Shown: piece by piece, positions 17,921 through 27,176 of the stretch
Position numbering within the stretch: the first letter of the stretch is position 1
Layout: the number at the start of each line of letters is the position of its first letter
Assembly: GCA_013042995.1 (NCBI GenBank)
Contig: JABDPB010000033.1
Coordinates: 1-48,101, forward strand
From: Ignavibacteriaceae bacterium
GTDB lineage: Bacteria > Bacteroidota > Ignavibacteria > Ignavibacteriales > Ignavibacteriaceae
DNA length: 48,101 bases
Direction of reading: 5' to 3'
Position numbers and translations under genes: made by a program
Notes under the pieces: model-generated
Told to the model about the DNA's origin: nothing
Seen by the model: only the letters and a program-made list of their open reading frames with translations
The model's database searches: none

Positions 17921-20157
17921 ATTTCCACCTTCAGAGTTCCTGTAAGTAAAAATGGAAGCATATTCACTGTTTTACCGGTATCGCGGTTGAAGTAAAAAAC
18001 ATTTTTCCTGTCGTAAACATTGATTGCACTAACACCAAGCTCAAAATTAACCAGCAATACTCTGAGCCTCTTTATTAAACTAAGATCCAAACGATGGTAA
18101 GCAGGTAATCTTCCTAAATTTTTATCGCCTAGATAAGCATACGGAATAAATCCACTTTCGTTAATTCCATTTTGAGTATTATTTGGAAAATATTTATCGT
18201 AAAATCCGATTAGCTGAGTAAACGGATAACCTGAAGAGTAATTCCAAACAGCACTTGCAATCCATCCGCTCCCTAAATTAAATTCTAGAATCACGTTGCC
18301 AGCGTGGCGTGTATCGTATTTCGGATAGTAGGTCCAGCCGTTTACTTCTTTGTAAGCCCAGCTCAATGTGTAGGAAGCTGTAAAATTAAATGGATCTACA
18401 CTGTAGTTTGCTAGAAACTCCCATCCATACGATTCACCTTTGCCTGGAAGCAAATCAGGATCAGCTACGGTAAATTTTTGGTCATTTACAATCGGAATAT
18501 CTTGCAGCAGCTTATAATATCCTTCAACTGAAATTTGCAGTCCGCGCAATACATTAATATCAATTCCTGCGTTATAATGAATAGCCTTTGATGGTTTTAT
18601 ATAATCCGGTGTGATTATCCATGGTTCAAAAACGGAAATAATTTCACTTTCATCCGAAACAGTTATCATTTCCTGAAGATAAATTCCCCACGCAGCCTTA
18701 AATGCAGCCCAAGGTAAAAACCTGTATGTTAAACTAACTCTGGGTTCAAAAACACCACCGCCGCCACTTGTTAAGCCAGTGACATTAAACCGTGTGCCTG
18801 CATCCAATCCAAAATTTTTCCAGCGAAGGAATTTATACTTACCATATATGCTTAAATTGCCCGCAAACTTCTCAATGCTGCTTTCAATTCCGACAAAATT
18901 TGTCTGGCTGAATTTCGAATCAATAGTTTTAAGTTTTATTCCAAGTCCAATTTCATCACGGTTTTCATAAACAACATTCATATCAAAATTTATTGTAAAA
19001 TCCTGAACTTCATTTTTTCTCGGTTTTAATGAGCTAAGATTAGGAATTACTTCACCTTCAAAAGTGCTAAGTGAAATACCTAGTCTTGAAAACAATGGTA
19101 CATCATAAACCTGCAGCCATTCAAAGCCATATAAATTGTTCTTCCATTTAAACCTTTCTCTCAATGGGTCCTTATAATCTATATCGTCGTTAGAAATAAA
19201 ACCGAATGCAGCAAACTTAGCATTTTCAAAAATATCTTCACTGGAATAATTTACCTTAAACGATAGATCGTAAAAATCAATCGGGATGGTTTGTTCATCA
19301 AAGAATTTTTTTAGGACATCATTATTATAGCTTTTTCTTCCAGTAATCATAAATGAGCCGTTCGGAATTGGACCTTCAATTAAACCTTTGGCCGTTAAAA
19401 AGCTCATCGCACCTTTCAGTCCAAAACGGTTTTTGTTGCCATCTTTTGAAATTACGTCCATTACAGATGAAAGTCTTCCGCTATACTCAGATGTAAAGCC
19501 ACCTTTATAAAATTCTATGTTGTTAATCATATCCGGATCAATAACGCTAAACAAACCAAGCGAGTGAAATGGATTATAAATTTCTATACCATTTAATAAA
19601 ATTAAATTTTGGTCACCTCCACCACCCCGCACATAATATTTTGCGGTTACATCTCCTGTTGCACTTACGCCAGGAATAAATTGCAGAGTTCTAAAAATGT
19701 CTGTTTCCACACCTTTAGGTAATATCTCAAGTTCTTTTACTGAAATTCGTTCAAGACTTATATCAGTTCTGTTTTCCCTTATAATTTTTTCACCTACTTT
19801 TTCTATCGTTTGCAATTCAATACTTAGCGGAACTAGTTGAACATCGAGCTGAGTTACTTTTTCAGGTCTAACAAATACTTGAAGAGTTTTGGTTCGATAG
19901 CCCACATATGAAATTGAAACTGCATATTCTTTTCCGGACGGAATTGATTTTATAAGATATAGTCCTCTTTCATTCGTAGAGGCTCCCGCACTTAACTCAT
20001 TTATAAAAACATTACAGAATGCAAGTGCCTCACCATTTGTTGAATCAACAACAAATCCACGAATGTTGCCTGTTTGCTGGGCGAATGTTGAAATGCCAAG
20101 AAATATAATTGGGATTAAAAATTTTATTGGAAGTGTTAAGAAGAATGAAAACCGCAT
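17917..20157 (-). CDS. TonB-dependent outer-membrane receptor with carboxypeptidase-like N-terminal domain
   Basis: 746 aa. A signal peptide ends near FAQQ (about 27), followed by a carboxypeptidase-regulatory-like domain (about 30-112: GNIRGFVVDSTNGEALAFCNV and YVGYRTKTLQV), the plug (about 130-250: FIPGVSATGDVTAKYYVRGGGGDQNLILLNGIEIYNP) and a 22-strand type beta-barrel to the C-terminus. Proteins of this kind take up large nutrients, metal complexes or glycans, or in some cases serve export, using TonB energy. It starts 88 bp after the second permease of an ABC exporter and overlaps the DUF4249-like gene, so it may be co-transcribed with both. The substrate is not evident. Confidence 0.92.
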   Translation of the reverse strand: MRFSFFLTLPIKFLIPIIFLGISTFAQQTGNIRGFVVDSTNGEALAFCNVFINELSAGASTNERGLYLIKSIPSGKEYAVSISYVGYRTKTLQVFVRPEKVTQLDVQLVPLSIELQTIEKVGEKIIRENRTDISLERISVKELEILPKGVETDIFRTLQFIPGVSATGDVTAKYYVRGGGGDQNLILLNGIEIYNPFHSLGLFSVIDPDMINNIEFYKGGFTSEYSGRLSSVMDVISKDGNKNRFGLKGAMSFLTAKGLIEGPIPNGSFMITGRKSYNNDVLKKFFDEQTIPIDFYDLSFKVNYSSEDIFENAKFAAFGFISNDDIDYKDPLRERFKWKNNLYGFEWLQVYDVPLFSRLGISLSTFEGEVIPNLSSLKPRKNEVQDFTINFDMNVVYENRDEIGLGIKLKTIDSKFSQTNFVGIESSIEKFAGNLSIYGKYKFLRWKNFGLDAGTRFNVTGLTSGGGGVFEPRVSLTYRFLPWAAFKAAWGIYLQEMITVSDESEIISVFEPWIITPDYIKPSKAIHYNAGIDINVLRGLQISVEGYYKLLQDIPIVNDQKFTVADPDLLPGKGESYGWEFLANYSVDPFNFTASYTLSWAYKEVNGWTYYPKYDTRHAGNVILEFNLGSGWIASAVWNYSSGYPFTQLIGFYDKYFPNNTQNGINESGFIPYAYLGDKNLGRLPAYHRLDLSLIKRLRVLLVNFELGVSAINVYDRKNVFYFNRDTGKTVNMLPFLLTGTLKVEI

Positions 20158-20245
20158 TTACAACATTGTAATTAAAATTATCGAAGCAAAATATAGTCTA
20201 TTGAGGTTTAATATTACACACTAATTTTTTACCGGTTATATTCTT

Positions 20246-21415
20246 TTAAGCTGCCCTAAGTGCATTTACAATATTCAAACGAGCCGCACGGATGGAAGGT
20301 AAAAATCCTCCAATTATGCCCATCAACACCGCAAAAATAAGTGAGCTTATAATTATTGAGGGTGAGATACTAAAACTAAAAGAAAGTTCAGCAAACGAGC
20401 CAAAGTTTAAAGTAGATATATTAAAAAACTGAAGGAATGAAGCAAGAAAAATTCCAATTATTCCCCCAGAGATAGCAATGACTAATGATTCAATTAAGAA
20501 AACAATTAATATGCTTCTTCTTTTATAACCAAGTGCACGCAGTACTCCGACTTCAACAGTGCGGTTAGCTACTGCAGCATACATTGTAATAGTTGCACCG
20601 ATTGTAGCTCCAAAACTAAATATAACAGTTATGAAAATTCCAAGTACTCTTATAAAATTTGCCATTAGTTCGGATTGCTCTTCGAAATATTGTTGTTCTA
20701 TTTTTGCTTCATACTGTTGAAGCCGTCTATCAAACTCAAAATTCTTTTTAAAATCTTTAAAGTTATTTATGTTATCCAGTTTAATGGTAACGGATGAAAC
20801 TGTGTTTCCCCTATTGAATGCATTCAGAAGCGCCCGAGAATCTCCCCACATTTCAGAATCAAAACCGCTTCCATCAGAATCGAAGACACCTACGATTTTC
20901 CAGTTATCACCAGCAAACCTTACCTCATCTCCAATCCTGGCACCTTTAAATCGTTCTGTCACAGCCGAGCCAACAATCAACTCCCGCAAACCAACAGAGA
21001 ACATCTTCCCTTCAATAATTTTCACCTGCGGTCGTAGTTCAAATATTACTTCTGAGACACCCCTTACCGTTACATTACTTAAGCCGCCACTAATCTTATT
21101 CAAATTTATAATTACAACAGGCTCTTTTGATATAATTTGCTTACCTTCTTCATTAACAGCGATATTCGAAAGAGTTCTAATCACATCCTGTGTCTCACCA
21201 TCAACTAGGCTTGAAATTTCTCCATTAGCAGCCTTACGGGTAATTAAAACATTATCAGGTAATCCTGTTGCAATAAGTGTTTTTTGTATTCCATAAGCCA
21301 TCATTAAAACTGCTGCGAACACAAAGACAACTAACGCAACACCAAAAATGGTAATGAAGGTAGTAAGTTTTCTTGCTGTGAAATTTTTTATTGTATACTT
21401 AAATGGAATTTTCAT
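20246..21415 (-). CDS. FtsX/MacB-type ABC transporter permease (second of two)
   Basis: 389 aa with the MacB-type plan: one N-terminal membrane helix, a large periplasmic domain (about 40-260) and three C-terminal helices holding the FtsX domain (VFIFAA-like first helix; GATIGATITMYAAVANRTVEVGVLRALG at 275-300, which is the conserved coupling region). Such permeases do not form a channel through the membrane but use ATP to move periplasmic substrates or lipoproteins by mechanotransmission. It lies 31 bp after the first permease gene and shares its ATPase and adaptor. The two permeases differ in sequence, so they likely form a heterodimer as in LolCE. Confidence 0.9.
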   Translation of the reverse strand: MKIPFKYTIKNFTARKLTTFITIFGVALVVFVFAAVLMMAYGIQKTLIATGLPDNVLITRKAANGEISSLVDGETQDVIRTLSNIAVNEEGKQIISKEPVVIINLNKISGGLSNVTVRGVSEVIFELRPQVKIIEGKMFSVGLRELIVGSAVTERFKGARIGDEVRFAGDNWKIVGVFDSDGSGFDSEMWGDSRALLNAFNRGNTVSSVTIKLDNINNFKDFKKNFEFDRRLQQYEAKIEQQYFEEQSELMANFIRVLGIFITVIFSFGATIGATITMYAAVANRTVEVGVLRALGYKRRSILIVFLIESLVIAISGGIIGIFLASFLQFFNISTLNFGSFAELSFSFSISPSIIISSLIFAVLMGIIGGFLPSIRAARLNIVNALRAA

Positions 21416-21446
21416 AATCTAAAATTTATTTTTTCGATGTTTAACC

Positions 21447-22607
21447 TTAGCCGATAAATCTTAATCCATCAACAATACTTGTTTTTAAAGCTTTCATTAT
21501 TGGAAATAGTGATGCTGCAATCCCAATTAGTATCGCCGACGAAACAGCAAATACTAGAGTAATAGGTTCTAATTCGAATACAGGGAAGAATCCTTTTGGA
21601 ATAGCGGTACTAAATCCTTCAATAATTGGAAAGGTGAGTATTAAACCTAATCCTGCTCCAATTGCAGAAATAAAAAGTGATTCTCCAAGGATAAGTCCTA
21701 TCATATGACTAGCGGAGAAGCCGATTGTTTTGAAGACAGCGTATTCACGTGTCCTTTCTCTTGCAGACATTATCATTGTATTACCGAGAACGAGCATTAT
21801 TATTCCTATTATAACAAATGAAATTACGTTCATTGAAGTAATAATTGCACTGGATGCCTGAACAAATCCTTGTTGAAATGCTCTCTCGGATTCTGTTTTA
21901 GTTTCTGCGCGTGAATTTTTAAACAAAGCATCTATCTGATTAGATATTGATCCTGTTTTTGAAGGATCTTTTATTTTTACAATGTACCATCCAACTTCAT
22001 TATCTCTGCCTGCCCCCAATTCTTTCATGCGTTCATTAAGATAATCCCAATGAAAGAGCATTTGAGTTGCGTCAGTGGTTTTATCTCTTGGTTTATAAAT
22101 TCCACGAACCACAAACTGCCAATTTCCTGGATATATATCACCTTCTATTGCCATCAGGTCACCAATCTTCAAATTGTATTGCGTTGCTATATCCTGGCCA
22201 ATGATACAGCTATTCCGCTCTTTGAGAAAAGTTTGATATTCATCTTTAGAGACTAAAAATTCAGGATATACTTTGAATATTGTTTCGGGATCAACTGCAA
22301 GTCTTGCGAAGAATTGATTCTTATCGATATAAACTCCTTGAAACCAATTAGCGTAAGTAACTTCGTCAACACCAGGGATTTTTGCAATCTGATCTCTGTA
22401 CGCAAGTGGAAGAGGGAAGATAAATGAAACAGCTTGACGAGTAATTAAACGGTTAGCAGCAGAAGCTTCTACACCAGCATTCCAGGCAGTAACAACTGTA
22501 CGAAGAATTCCAAAAGCAATAACTGCAATAGCAATTCCAACAATTGTAAGAAATGTTCTTAACTTATGTCTTAGTGCATTCTTAAAAATTAATTTTAATA
22601 TTCTCAT
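21447..22607 (-). CDS. FtsX/MacB-type ABC transporter permease (first of two)
   Basis: 386 aa, same topology as the neighbouring permease: helix at about 15-38 (LRTFLTIVGIAIAVIAFGIL), periplasmic domain, then three helices with the conserved REYAVFKTIGFSASHMIGLILGES segment near 290-312. The order adaptor, ATPase, permease, permease gives a complete tripartite-type inner-membrane exporter. The start ATG lies 6 bp after the ATPase stop. The pair could transport a peptide, lipid, lipoprotein or toxic compound; nothing in the sequence fixes it. Confidence 0.9.
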   Translation of the reverse strand: MRILKLIFKNALRHKLRTFLTIVGIAIAVIAFGILRTVVTAWNAGVEASAANRLITRQAVSFIFPLPLAYRDQIAKIPGVDEVTYANWFQGVYIDKNQFFARLAVDPETIFKVYPEFLVSKDEYQTFLKERNSCIIGQDIATQYNLKIGDLMAIEGDIYPGNWQFVVRGIYKPRDKTTDATQMLFHWDYLNERMKELGAGRDNEVGWYIVKIKDPSKTGSISNQIDALFKNSRAETKTESERAFQQGFVQASSAIITSMNVISFVIIGIIMLVLGNTMIMSARERTREYAVFKTIGFSASHMIGLILGESLFISAIGAGLGLILTFPIIEGFSTAIPKGFFPVFELEPITLVFAVSSAILIGIAASLFPIMKALKTSIVDGLRFIG

Positions 22608-22613
22608 AACAGC

Positions 22614-23285
22614 TTAAACCAAATCTCCTTTGTCAAGATTTCTAGTTACATGAGCTTTCTTAGCTGCGTGCGGGTCGTGGGTAACCATAATTATTGTTTT
22701 TTTGAATTCCTTATTAAGTCGTTCCATCAAAGTTAAAATTTCCTCTGCAGAAGTTCTGTCAAGATCACCGGTTGGTTCATCAGCTACAATAATCATAGGA
22801 TCAGTTACTATTGCTCTTGCAATTGCTACCCTTTGTTCTTGCCCACCAGAAAGCTGTTTTGGGTAATGATATATGCGATCGCCTAAACCTACAATTCCAA
22901 GCGCAAATTCAACTCGTTTTTTCCTTTCAGCTCGGGAAAGATTAGTAAGTAAAAGTGGAAGTTCAACATTTTCAAAAGCAGTTAATACAGGAATTAAATT
23001 ATAAAATTGAAAAATAAATCCGACGTTATCTGCTCTCCACTTTGCCAAAGCCGATTCACCAAATTTGGAAATTTCATTGCTTGCAATTTGAACGCTTCCT
23101 CCCGAGGGTTTATCAATTCCACCAATCAAATTTAGAAGTGTGGTTTTACCGGAACCCGAAGGACCCATCAGTGCAAGAAATTCACCTTCAGGAATTTCCA
23201 TACTAATATTATTGAGAACAGGGATCTCAAGACTATCCCGCCAATAAGATTTCGAAATCTTATTTAATTCAATTAATGATGACAT
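22614..23285 (-). CDS. ABC transporter ATP-binding protein, LolD/MacB type
   Basis: 223 aa, the compact LolD/MacB class. Walker [10 protein letters not shown] at residues 41-49, Q-loop in [18 protein letters not shown], signature [15 protein letters not shown], Walker [13 protein letters not shown], and switch His in [10 protein letters not shown] are all intact. It drives the two FtsX-type permeases encoded just downstream and sits on the cytoplasmic face. The gene starts 20 bp after the membrane-fusion protein gene. Nothing is odd about it. Confidence 0.94.
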   Translation of the reverse strand: MSSLIELNKISKSYWRDSLEIPVLNNISMEIPEGEFLALMGPSGSGKTTLLNLIGGIDKPSGGSVQIASNEISKFGESALAKWRADNVGFIFQFYNLIPVLTAFENVELPLLLTNLSRAERKKRVEFALGIVGLGDRIYHYPKQLSGGQEQRVAIARAIVTDPMIIVADEPTGDLDRTSAEEILTLMERLNKEFKKTIIMVTHDPHAAKKAHVTRNLDKGDLV

Positions 23286-23305
23286 TTAATCTCCATTTCA
23301 CCTTT

Positions 23306-24481
23306 TTATAAAACTTTTACCTGAACACCATCATTTATATTTTCATCAAGGTTATCAATAATTTCATCTCCTTCCTTCAGACCAGAAATAATCTCAACAT
23401 AATTTCCTAGCAGTCTACCGGTTACAATTTCCTTTTGAATTGCTTTGTCATCCATTACACTATAGACTATTTTTTTTCCGTCTACTTCATCAACCGCAAA
23501 GAGAGGAATAGTAAGCACCGGAAGTTGATTTTCTTCACCTTCCTTTTTTTCTGAAAGAAAAGAAACCTTTGCACTCATTTCGGGAAGAACCCGATTATCG
23601 TAACTTTTAAATCCAACTTTCACTAAAACAGTTGCCTTAGATCTGTCTGCCGTAGGAACAATCTTAAAAACATACCCCTGATAACTTTTATCAGAATAAG
23701 CATCGAGGACAATCTCGCAATCTAGATCCTGCTTTATTTTTTCTATATTTGATTCCGAAACATCGGTCTCAACCATTAAAGAAGTCATATCTGCAATTGT
23801 AACAACGGCGGCGCGCGAGGTAGTACTTGCGCCAAATGGAGCAACTATCTCACCGACTTCTGCGTTTTTTGTAAGAACGGTGCCATCAAAAGGTGCACGG
23901 ATTATCATATTTTCCAATGCTACCTCAGAGGCTCTAATTCGAGCTTCTGCAATACTGATATTTGCCAACAATATATTATATGTAGACTCAGCTTGATCAA
24001 GTGCTTGCTGGGAGGAAAGACCACGGTTAAATAGTTCTTTTTCTCTGTTGTAGTTGTTTTCAACTTCTTTCAATTGAGCCTTGTATAGCTGCAAACTGGA
24101 TTTTGCCTCATCAAGCTGGGCAACAATATCTCTATCATCAAGTCTTGCAATTATTTGCCCTTTTTTAACCTTATCACCTTCAACGACTCCCAGATATTCC
24201 AACACACCTGTTCCCTTAGAGCTAACCGAAGCTTCTCTTTGAGCAACAATATAACCACTTGCTGTTAATACTGCATTTGACTTTGCTGGTGATTGTTTTA
24301 CTACAGTAGTTAGCTTGACTTTGATGGCAGAAGTCGAAAACAAACGAAAAATAAAATAACCGGCAACAACTATCGCAATTACAATAACAGTATAAATAAG
24401 GTACTTCGATCTATTTTTACCTTCGTAATTATTTGATCTATCGATCTTCAATGAAGACAGATCTACTTTTTTTGAATCCAT
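23306..24481 (-). CDS. Membrane-fusion (adaptor) protein of a MacA/HlyD-type efflux system
   Basis: 391 aa. One N-terminal membrane helix (about 27-47), then the adaptor order: beta-barrel start, lipoyl half (VSSKGTGVLEYLGVVEGDKVKKGQIIARLDD at about 85-115), a coiled-coil hairpin (about 118-195), second lipoyl half (IIRAPFDGTVLTKNAEVGE) and beta-barrel/membrane-proximal domains. It bridges the inner-membrane exporter to an outer-membrane channel. It heads the seven-gene run; the acs gene upstream ends 112 bp before it. No TolC-like gene is present here, so the outer-membrane partner is either elsewhere or, speculatively, the TonB-type barrel in the operon. Confidence 0.92.
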   Translation of the reverse strand: MDSKKVDLSSLKIDRSNNYEGKNRSKYLIYTVIVIAIVVAGYFIFRLFSTSAIKVKLTTVVKQSPAKSNAVLTASGYIVAQREASVSSKGTGVLEYLGVVEGDKVKKGQIIARLDDRDIVAQLDEAKSSLQLYKAQLKEVENNYNREKELFNRGLSSQQALDQAESTYNILLANISIAEARIRASEVALENMIIRAPFDGTVLTKNAEVGEIVAPFGASTTSRAAVVTIADMTSLMVETDVSESNIEKIKQDLDCEIVLDAYSDKSYQGYVFKIVPTADRSKATVLVKVGFKSYDNRVLPEMSAKVSFLSEKKEGEENQLPVLTIPLFAVDEVDGKKIVYSVMDDKAIQKEIVTGRLLGNYVEIISGLKEGDEIIDNLDENINDGVQVKVL

Positions 24482-24593
24482 ACTTAAATAGTGAAATATG
24501 ATTTAAAATTTAAAAAAGTGTGTTTCTAAAACAAAAAGAAAGTGATGTAGATAACATCATTTATAAACAACATTAAGCTATAAAAGGTTCTAT

Positions 24594-26483
24594 CTATTCC
24601 TCTAATGTAGAAAGATTTCCGGGATCTTGCCCTAGTGCTTTTGCCTTTAATACTCTTCGCATAATTTTACCACTGCGAGTTTTGGGGAGTGATTCAACAA
24701 TTTCAATTTTTTCAGGTTTAGCAATCGGACCAACTTCGTGTCCAACGTGCAATCGCAACTCTTCAATTAACTTTTCTGATTTTTCATAACCTGTTCTTAA
24801 AATAACATATGCATAAATTGCATTACCTTTAATCTCATGCGGCAACCCGATTGCCGCAGCTTCCGCAACTGATGGATGGCTAACAAGTGCACTTTCAATT
24901 TCTGCAGTACCTAATCGATAACCAGATACTTTTATTACATCATCAACTCTTCCAATTATCCAAAAGTAACCATCTTCATCTTTTTTAGCAGAGTCGCCGG
25001 TCATATACATTCCGGGGAAACGATTCCAGTATTGCTTTACATATCTTTCCGGATCATTCCATATTGTTCTTAACATAGATGGCCAAGGAGTTTTAATTAC
25101 AAGATATCCTTCTTCATTTGGTTTTACTGATTTACCTTCTTCATTTACAACATCTGCTTTTATTCCGGGGAATGGTTTGGTGCCTGAACCTGGTTTAAGT
25201 GGAGTGCATGGTAAGGGTGTAATCATAAAAGAACCGGTTTCGGTTTGCCACCAAGTATCCATTATCGGACACTTTTCATTTCCGATTACTTTATGATACC
25301 ATCGCCACGCTTCCGGATTTATTGGTTCACCAACGCTTCCCAATAATCTAAGTGAAGAAAGATTATGTCTGTTTGGCCAGGCTTCTCCAAACTTCATTAA
25401 TCCCCGAATTGCGGTGGGTGCAGTATAAAGAATATTTATTCCATATTTTTCAATCATTTGCCACCAGCGGTTGGGATATGGATGGGTTGGAGCACCTTCG
25501 TACATAAATGATGTTGCACCATTTAACAGAGGACCATATACTATGTAGCTGTGTCCTGTTATCCAGCCGGGATCTGCAGCACACCAGTATCGGTCTTGTT
25601 CGTGAATATCAAAAACATACTTTAAAGTTGTGTAAGTGCCGACCATATAGCCGCCATGTGTGTGCATGATTGCTTTCGGTTTTCCGGTTGTTCCGGATGT
25701 GTAAAGTAAAAAGAGAGGATCTTCAGCATCCATCTTTTCAACTGAATCATCACTATGAGCAATTGGCAGATGCATCAACTCGTGGTACCACATATCTCTG
25801 CCGGGCTGCATTACAATTTCGTGTCCGGTTCTTTTAACAACCAAAACACTTTCAACAGTTGCTGCTCTTTGCAAAGCTTCATCTGCAATTTTTTTCAACT
25901 CAACAATTTTTCCTCTTTGATATGCTCCGTCCGCAACAATTAAAACTTTCGATTGGCTATCTTCAAGTCTTTCGTGAAGCGCTTCGACTGAAAAGCCGCC
26001 GTAAACAACTGAGTGAATGGCACCTATACGTGCGCAGGCAAGCATAGCGATTGCAAGTTCAGGTACTCTCCCCATATAGATCGTAACACGATCTCCTTTC
26101 TTAACTCCCAGACTTCTTAAGACATTTGCAAATTTGTTAGTTTCTCTGTGCAGAGCAAAATATGAGTAAGAGCGGAACTCACCGCGCTCGCCTTCCCAGA
26201 TGAATGCAAGCTTATTTCTGCGGGCATTATTTAAATGAACATCAAGGCAATTGTAGGCGATATTTGTCATGCCTTTCGTAAACCATTTGTAAAGCGGTTT
26301 TTTAGAATCATCTAAGACATTGTCCCACTTCTTGAACCAATGCAGTTCGTTTGCCTCAGTTTCCCAAAATCCTAAAAAATCTTTTTCTGCAGATTCATAA
26401 AGATGTCGGCATTTTGCATTTGCCTTTTCAATTACTTCTTTTGAAGGATAAAAAACTTCACCCGAAAGTTTTTGCTCTGACAT
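24594..26483 (-). CDS. acs: Acetyl-CoA synthetase, AMP-forming
   Basis: 629 aa, close to the usual 640-650. Features: the ACS N-terminal extension, the ATP loop YTSGTTGKPK near 262, WWQTETGSFMITPLP near 412, GEPINPEAWRWYH, YMTGDSAKKDEDGYFWIIGRVDDVIKVSGYRLG near 505-535 and Lys606 in TRSGKIMRR, the site of inhibitory acetylation in this family. It converts acetate, ATP and CoA to acetyl-CoA, AMP and PPi. Because citrate lyase releases free acetate, having acs close by is biochemically sensible. The gene stands between the exporter run and a haem-binding protein, all on the minus strand, with 145 bp upstream. Confidence 0.96.
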   Translation of the reverse strand: MSEQKLSGEVFYPSKEVIEKANAKCRHLYESAEKDFLGFWETEANELHWFKKWDNVLDDSKKPLYKWFTKGMTNIAYNCLDVHLNNARRNKLAFIWEGERGEFRSYSYFALHRETNKFANVLRSLGVKKGDRVTIYMGRVPELAIAMLACARIGAIHSVVYGGFSVEALHERLEDSQSKVLIVADGAYQRGKIVELKKIADEALQRAATVESVLVVKRTGHEIVMQPGRDMWYHELMHLPIAHSDDSVEKMDAEDPLFLLYTSGTTGKPKAIMHTHGGYMVGTYTTLKYVFDIHEQDRYWCAADPGWITGHSYIVYGPLLNGATSFMYEGAPTHPYPNRWWQMIEKYGINILYTAPTAIRGLMKFGEAWPNRHNLSSLRLLGSVGEPINPEAWRWYHKVIGNEKCPIMDTWWQTETGSFMITPLPCTPLKPGSGTKPFPGIKADVVNEEGKSVKPNEEGYLVIKTPWPSMLRTIWNDPERYVKQYWNRFPGMYMTGDSAKKDEDGYFWIIGRVDDVIKVSGYRLGTAEIESALVSHPSVAEAAAIGLPHEIKGNAIYAYVILRTGYEKSEKLIEELRLHVGHEVGPIAKPEKIEIVESLPKTRSGKIMRRVLKAKALGQDPGNLSTLEE

Positions 26484-26628
26484 AAATATTTCTCCGATAT
26501 TTTAATTCACATTTGATAAAAGCGATGAGTTTACCTGCACTCTTGAGGGCTAACTCAAAAAGAATTGCGTCTGAAATTAAAAGAAGATTGCTTTAGAAGC
26601 AAGATAAACATTCTAAAATAAATTGGAT

Positions 26629-27084
26629 TTACTTCCTTAATTTTTCCTGCCTCAAAGTTTTTCCCATTCCACCTCTTTTATTCACCCAATCACTGAGTGT
26701 TTTAATTTTTAATGGGTCTAATTTTGCACTAGGATGAACAAGAGTATAAATTGAAAGTGGCATTGTTCCTTGATTAACTTCTTTCATTATTACTTCTAAA
26801 ATTTTTTCTCTTTTTTCCTTATCGTACTTGTTCCATTCTGAAAAGTTTAAACTCCTCCTGCCGTTGTTTACATCTTTTGCAACAAGAAAAGAAACAGGTG
26901 CAACATAAGCGTACCACGCGTAATGAGTTTCATTTGAGTGGCAATCATAACAGGATTTCTTGAGTATTGCTTTGATATTTGACGGCGCATTTATTTCCCC
27001 AGTTATGGGAGGATTGCTCCTCTCAACAGGAATAAACTGAATTCCGACTACTATAAATGCCAAAACAATTAAAGATTTTTTCAA
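26629..27084 (-). CDS. Haem-binding domain protein (single CxxCH), membrane-anchored
   Basis: 151 aa with an N-terminal helix (about 2-18) serving as anchor or signal, then CYDCH at residues 45-49 followed by SNETHYAWYAYVAPVSFLV, the signature I know from the Haem_bd family of small periplasmic c-type cytochrome-like proteins. A second region, WNKYDKEKREKILEVIMKEVNQGTMPL, is also typical. It probably binds one haem c covalently and acts in electron transfer or thiol chemistry in the periplasm; the partner is unknown. It lies downstream of pckG beyond a strong terminator hairpin, so it has its own promoter or is read through. Confidence 0.85.
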   Translation of the reverse strand: MKKSLIVLAFIVVGIQFIPVERSNPPITGEINAPSNIKAILKKSCYDCHSNETHYAWYAYVAPVSFLVAKDVNNGRRSLNFSEWNKYDKEKREKILEVIMKEVNQGTMPLSIYTLVHPSAKLDPLKIKTLSDWVNKRGGMGKTLRQEKLRK

Positions 27085-27111
27085 AATAACAATCCTCTTT
27101 AGGTTTAAAAC

Positions 27112-27144
27112 AAATATGCCATATCAAAAAGATATGGCATATTT
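27112..27144 (-). terminator. Rho-independent-type terminator after pckG
   Basis: AAATATGCCATATC and GATATGGCATATTT form a perfect 14-bp inverted repeat around a 5-base loop, followed on the minus strand by a T-rich stretch (TTTGTTTTAAA). It lies between pckG and the haem-binding protein gene, both read from the minus strand, and probably ends the pckG transcript. Confidence 0.8.
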
Positions 27145-27176
27145 AGAGTTATTGAAAATTAATTTTAGATTAAAAT

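Noticed and set aside
26545..26628. TTGCTTTAGAAGCAA hairpin as terminator of the haem-binding gene
   Set aside because: The stem is only six AT-rich pairs and there is no clear T-run after it on the minus strand.
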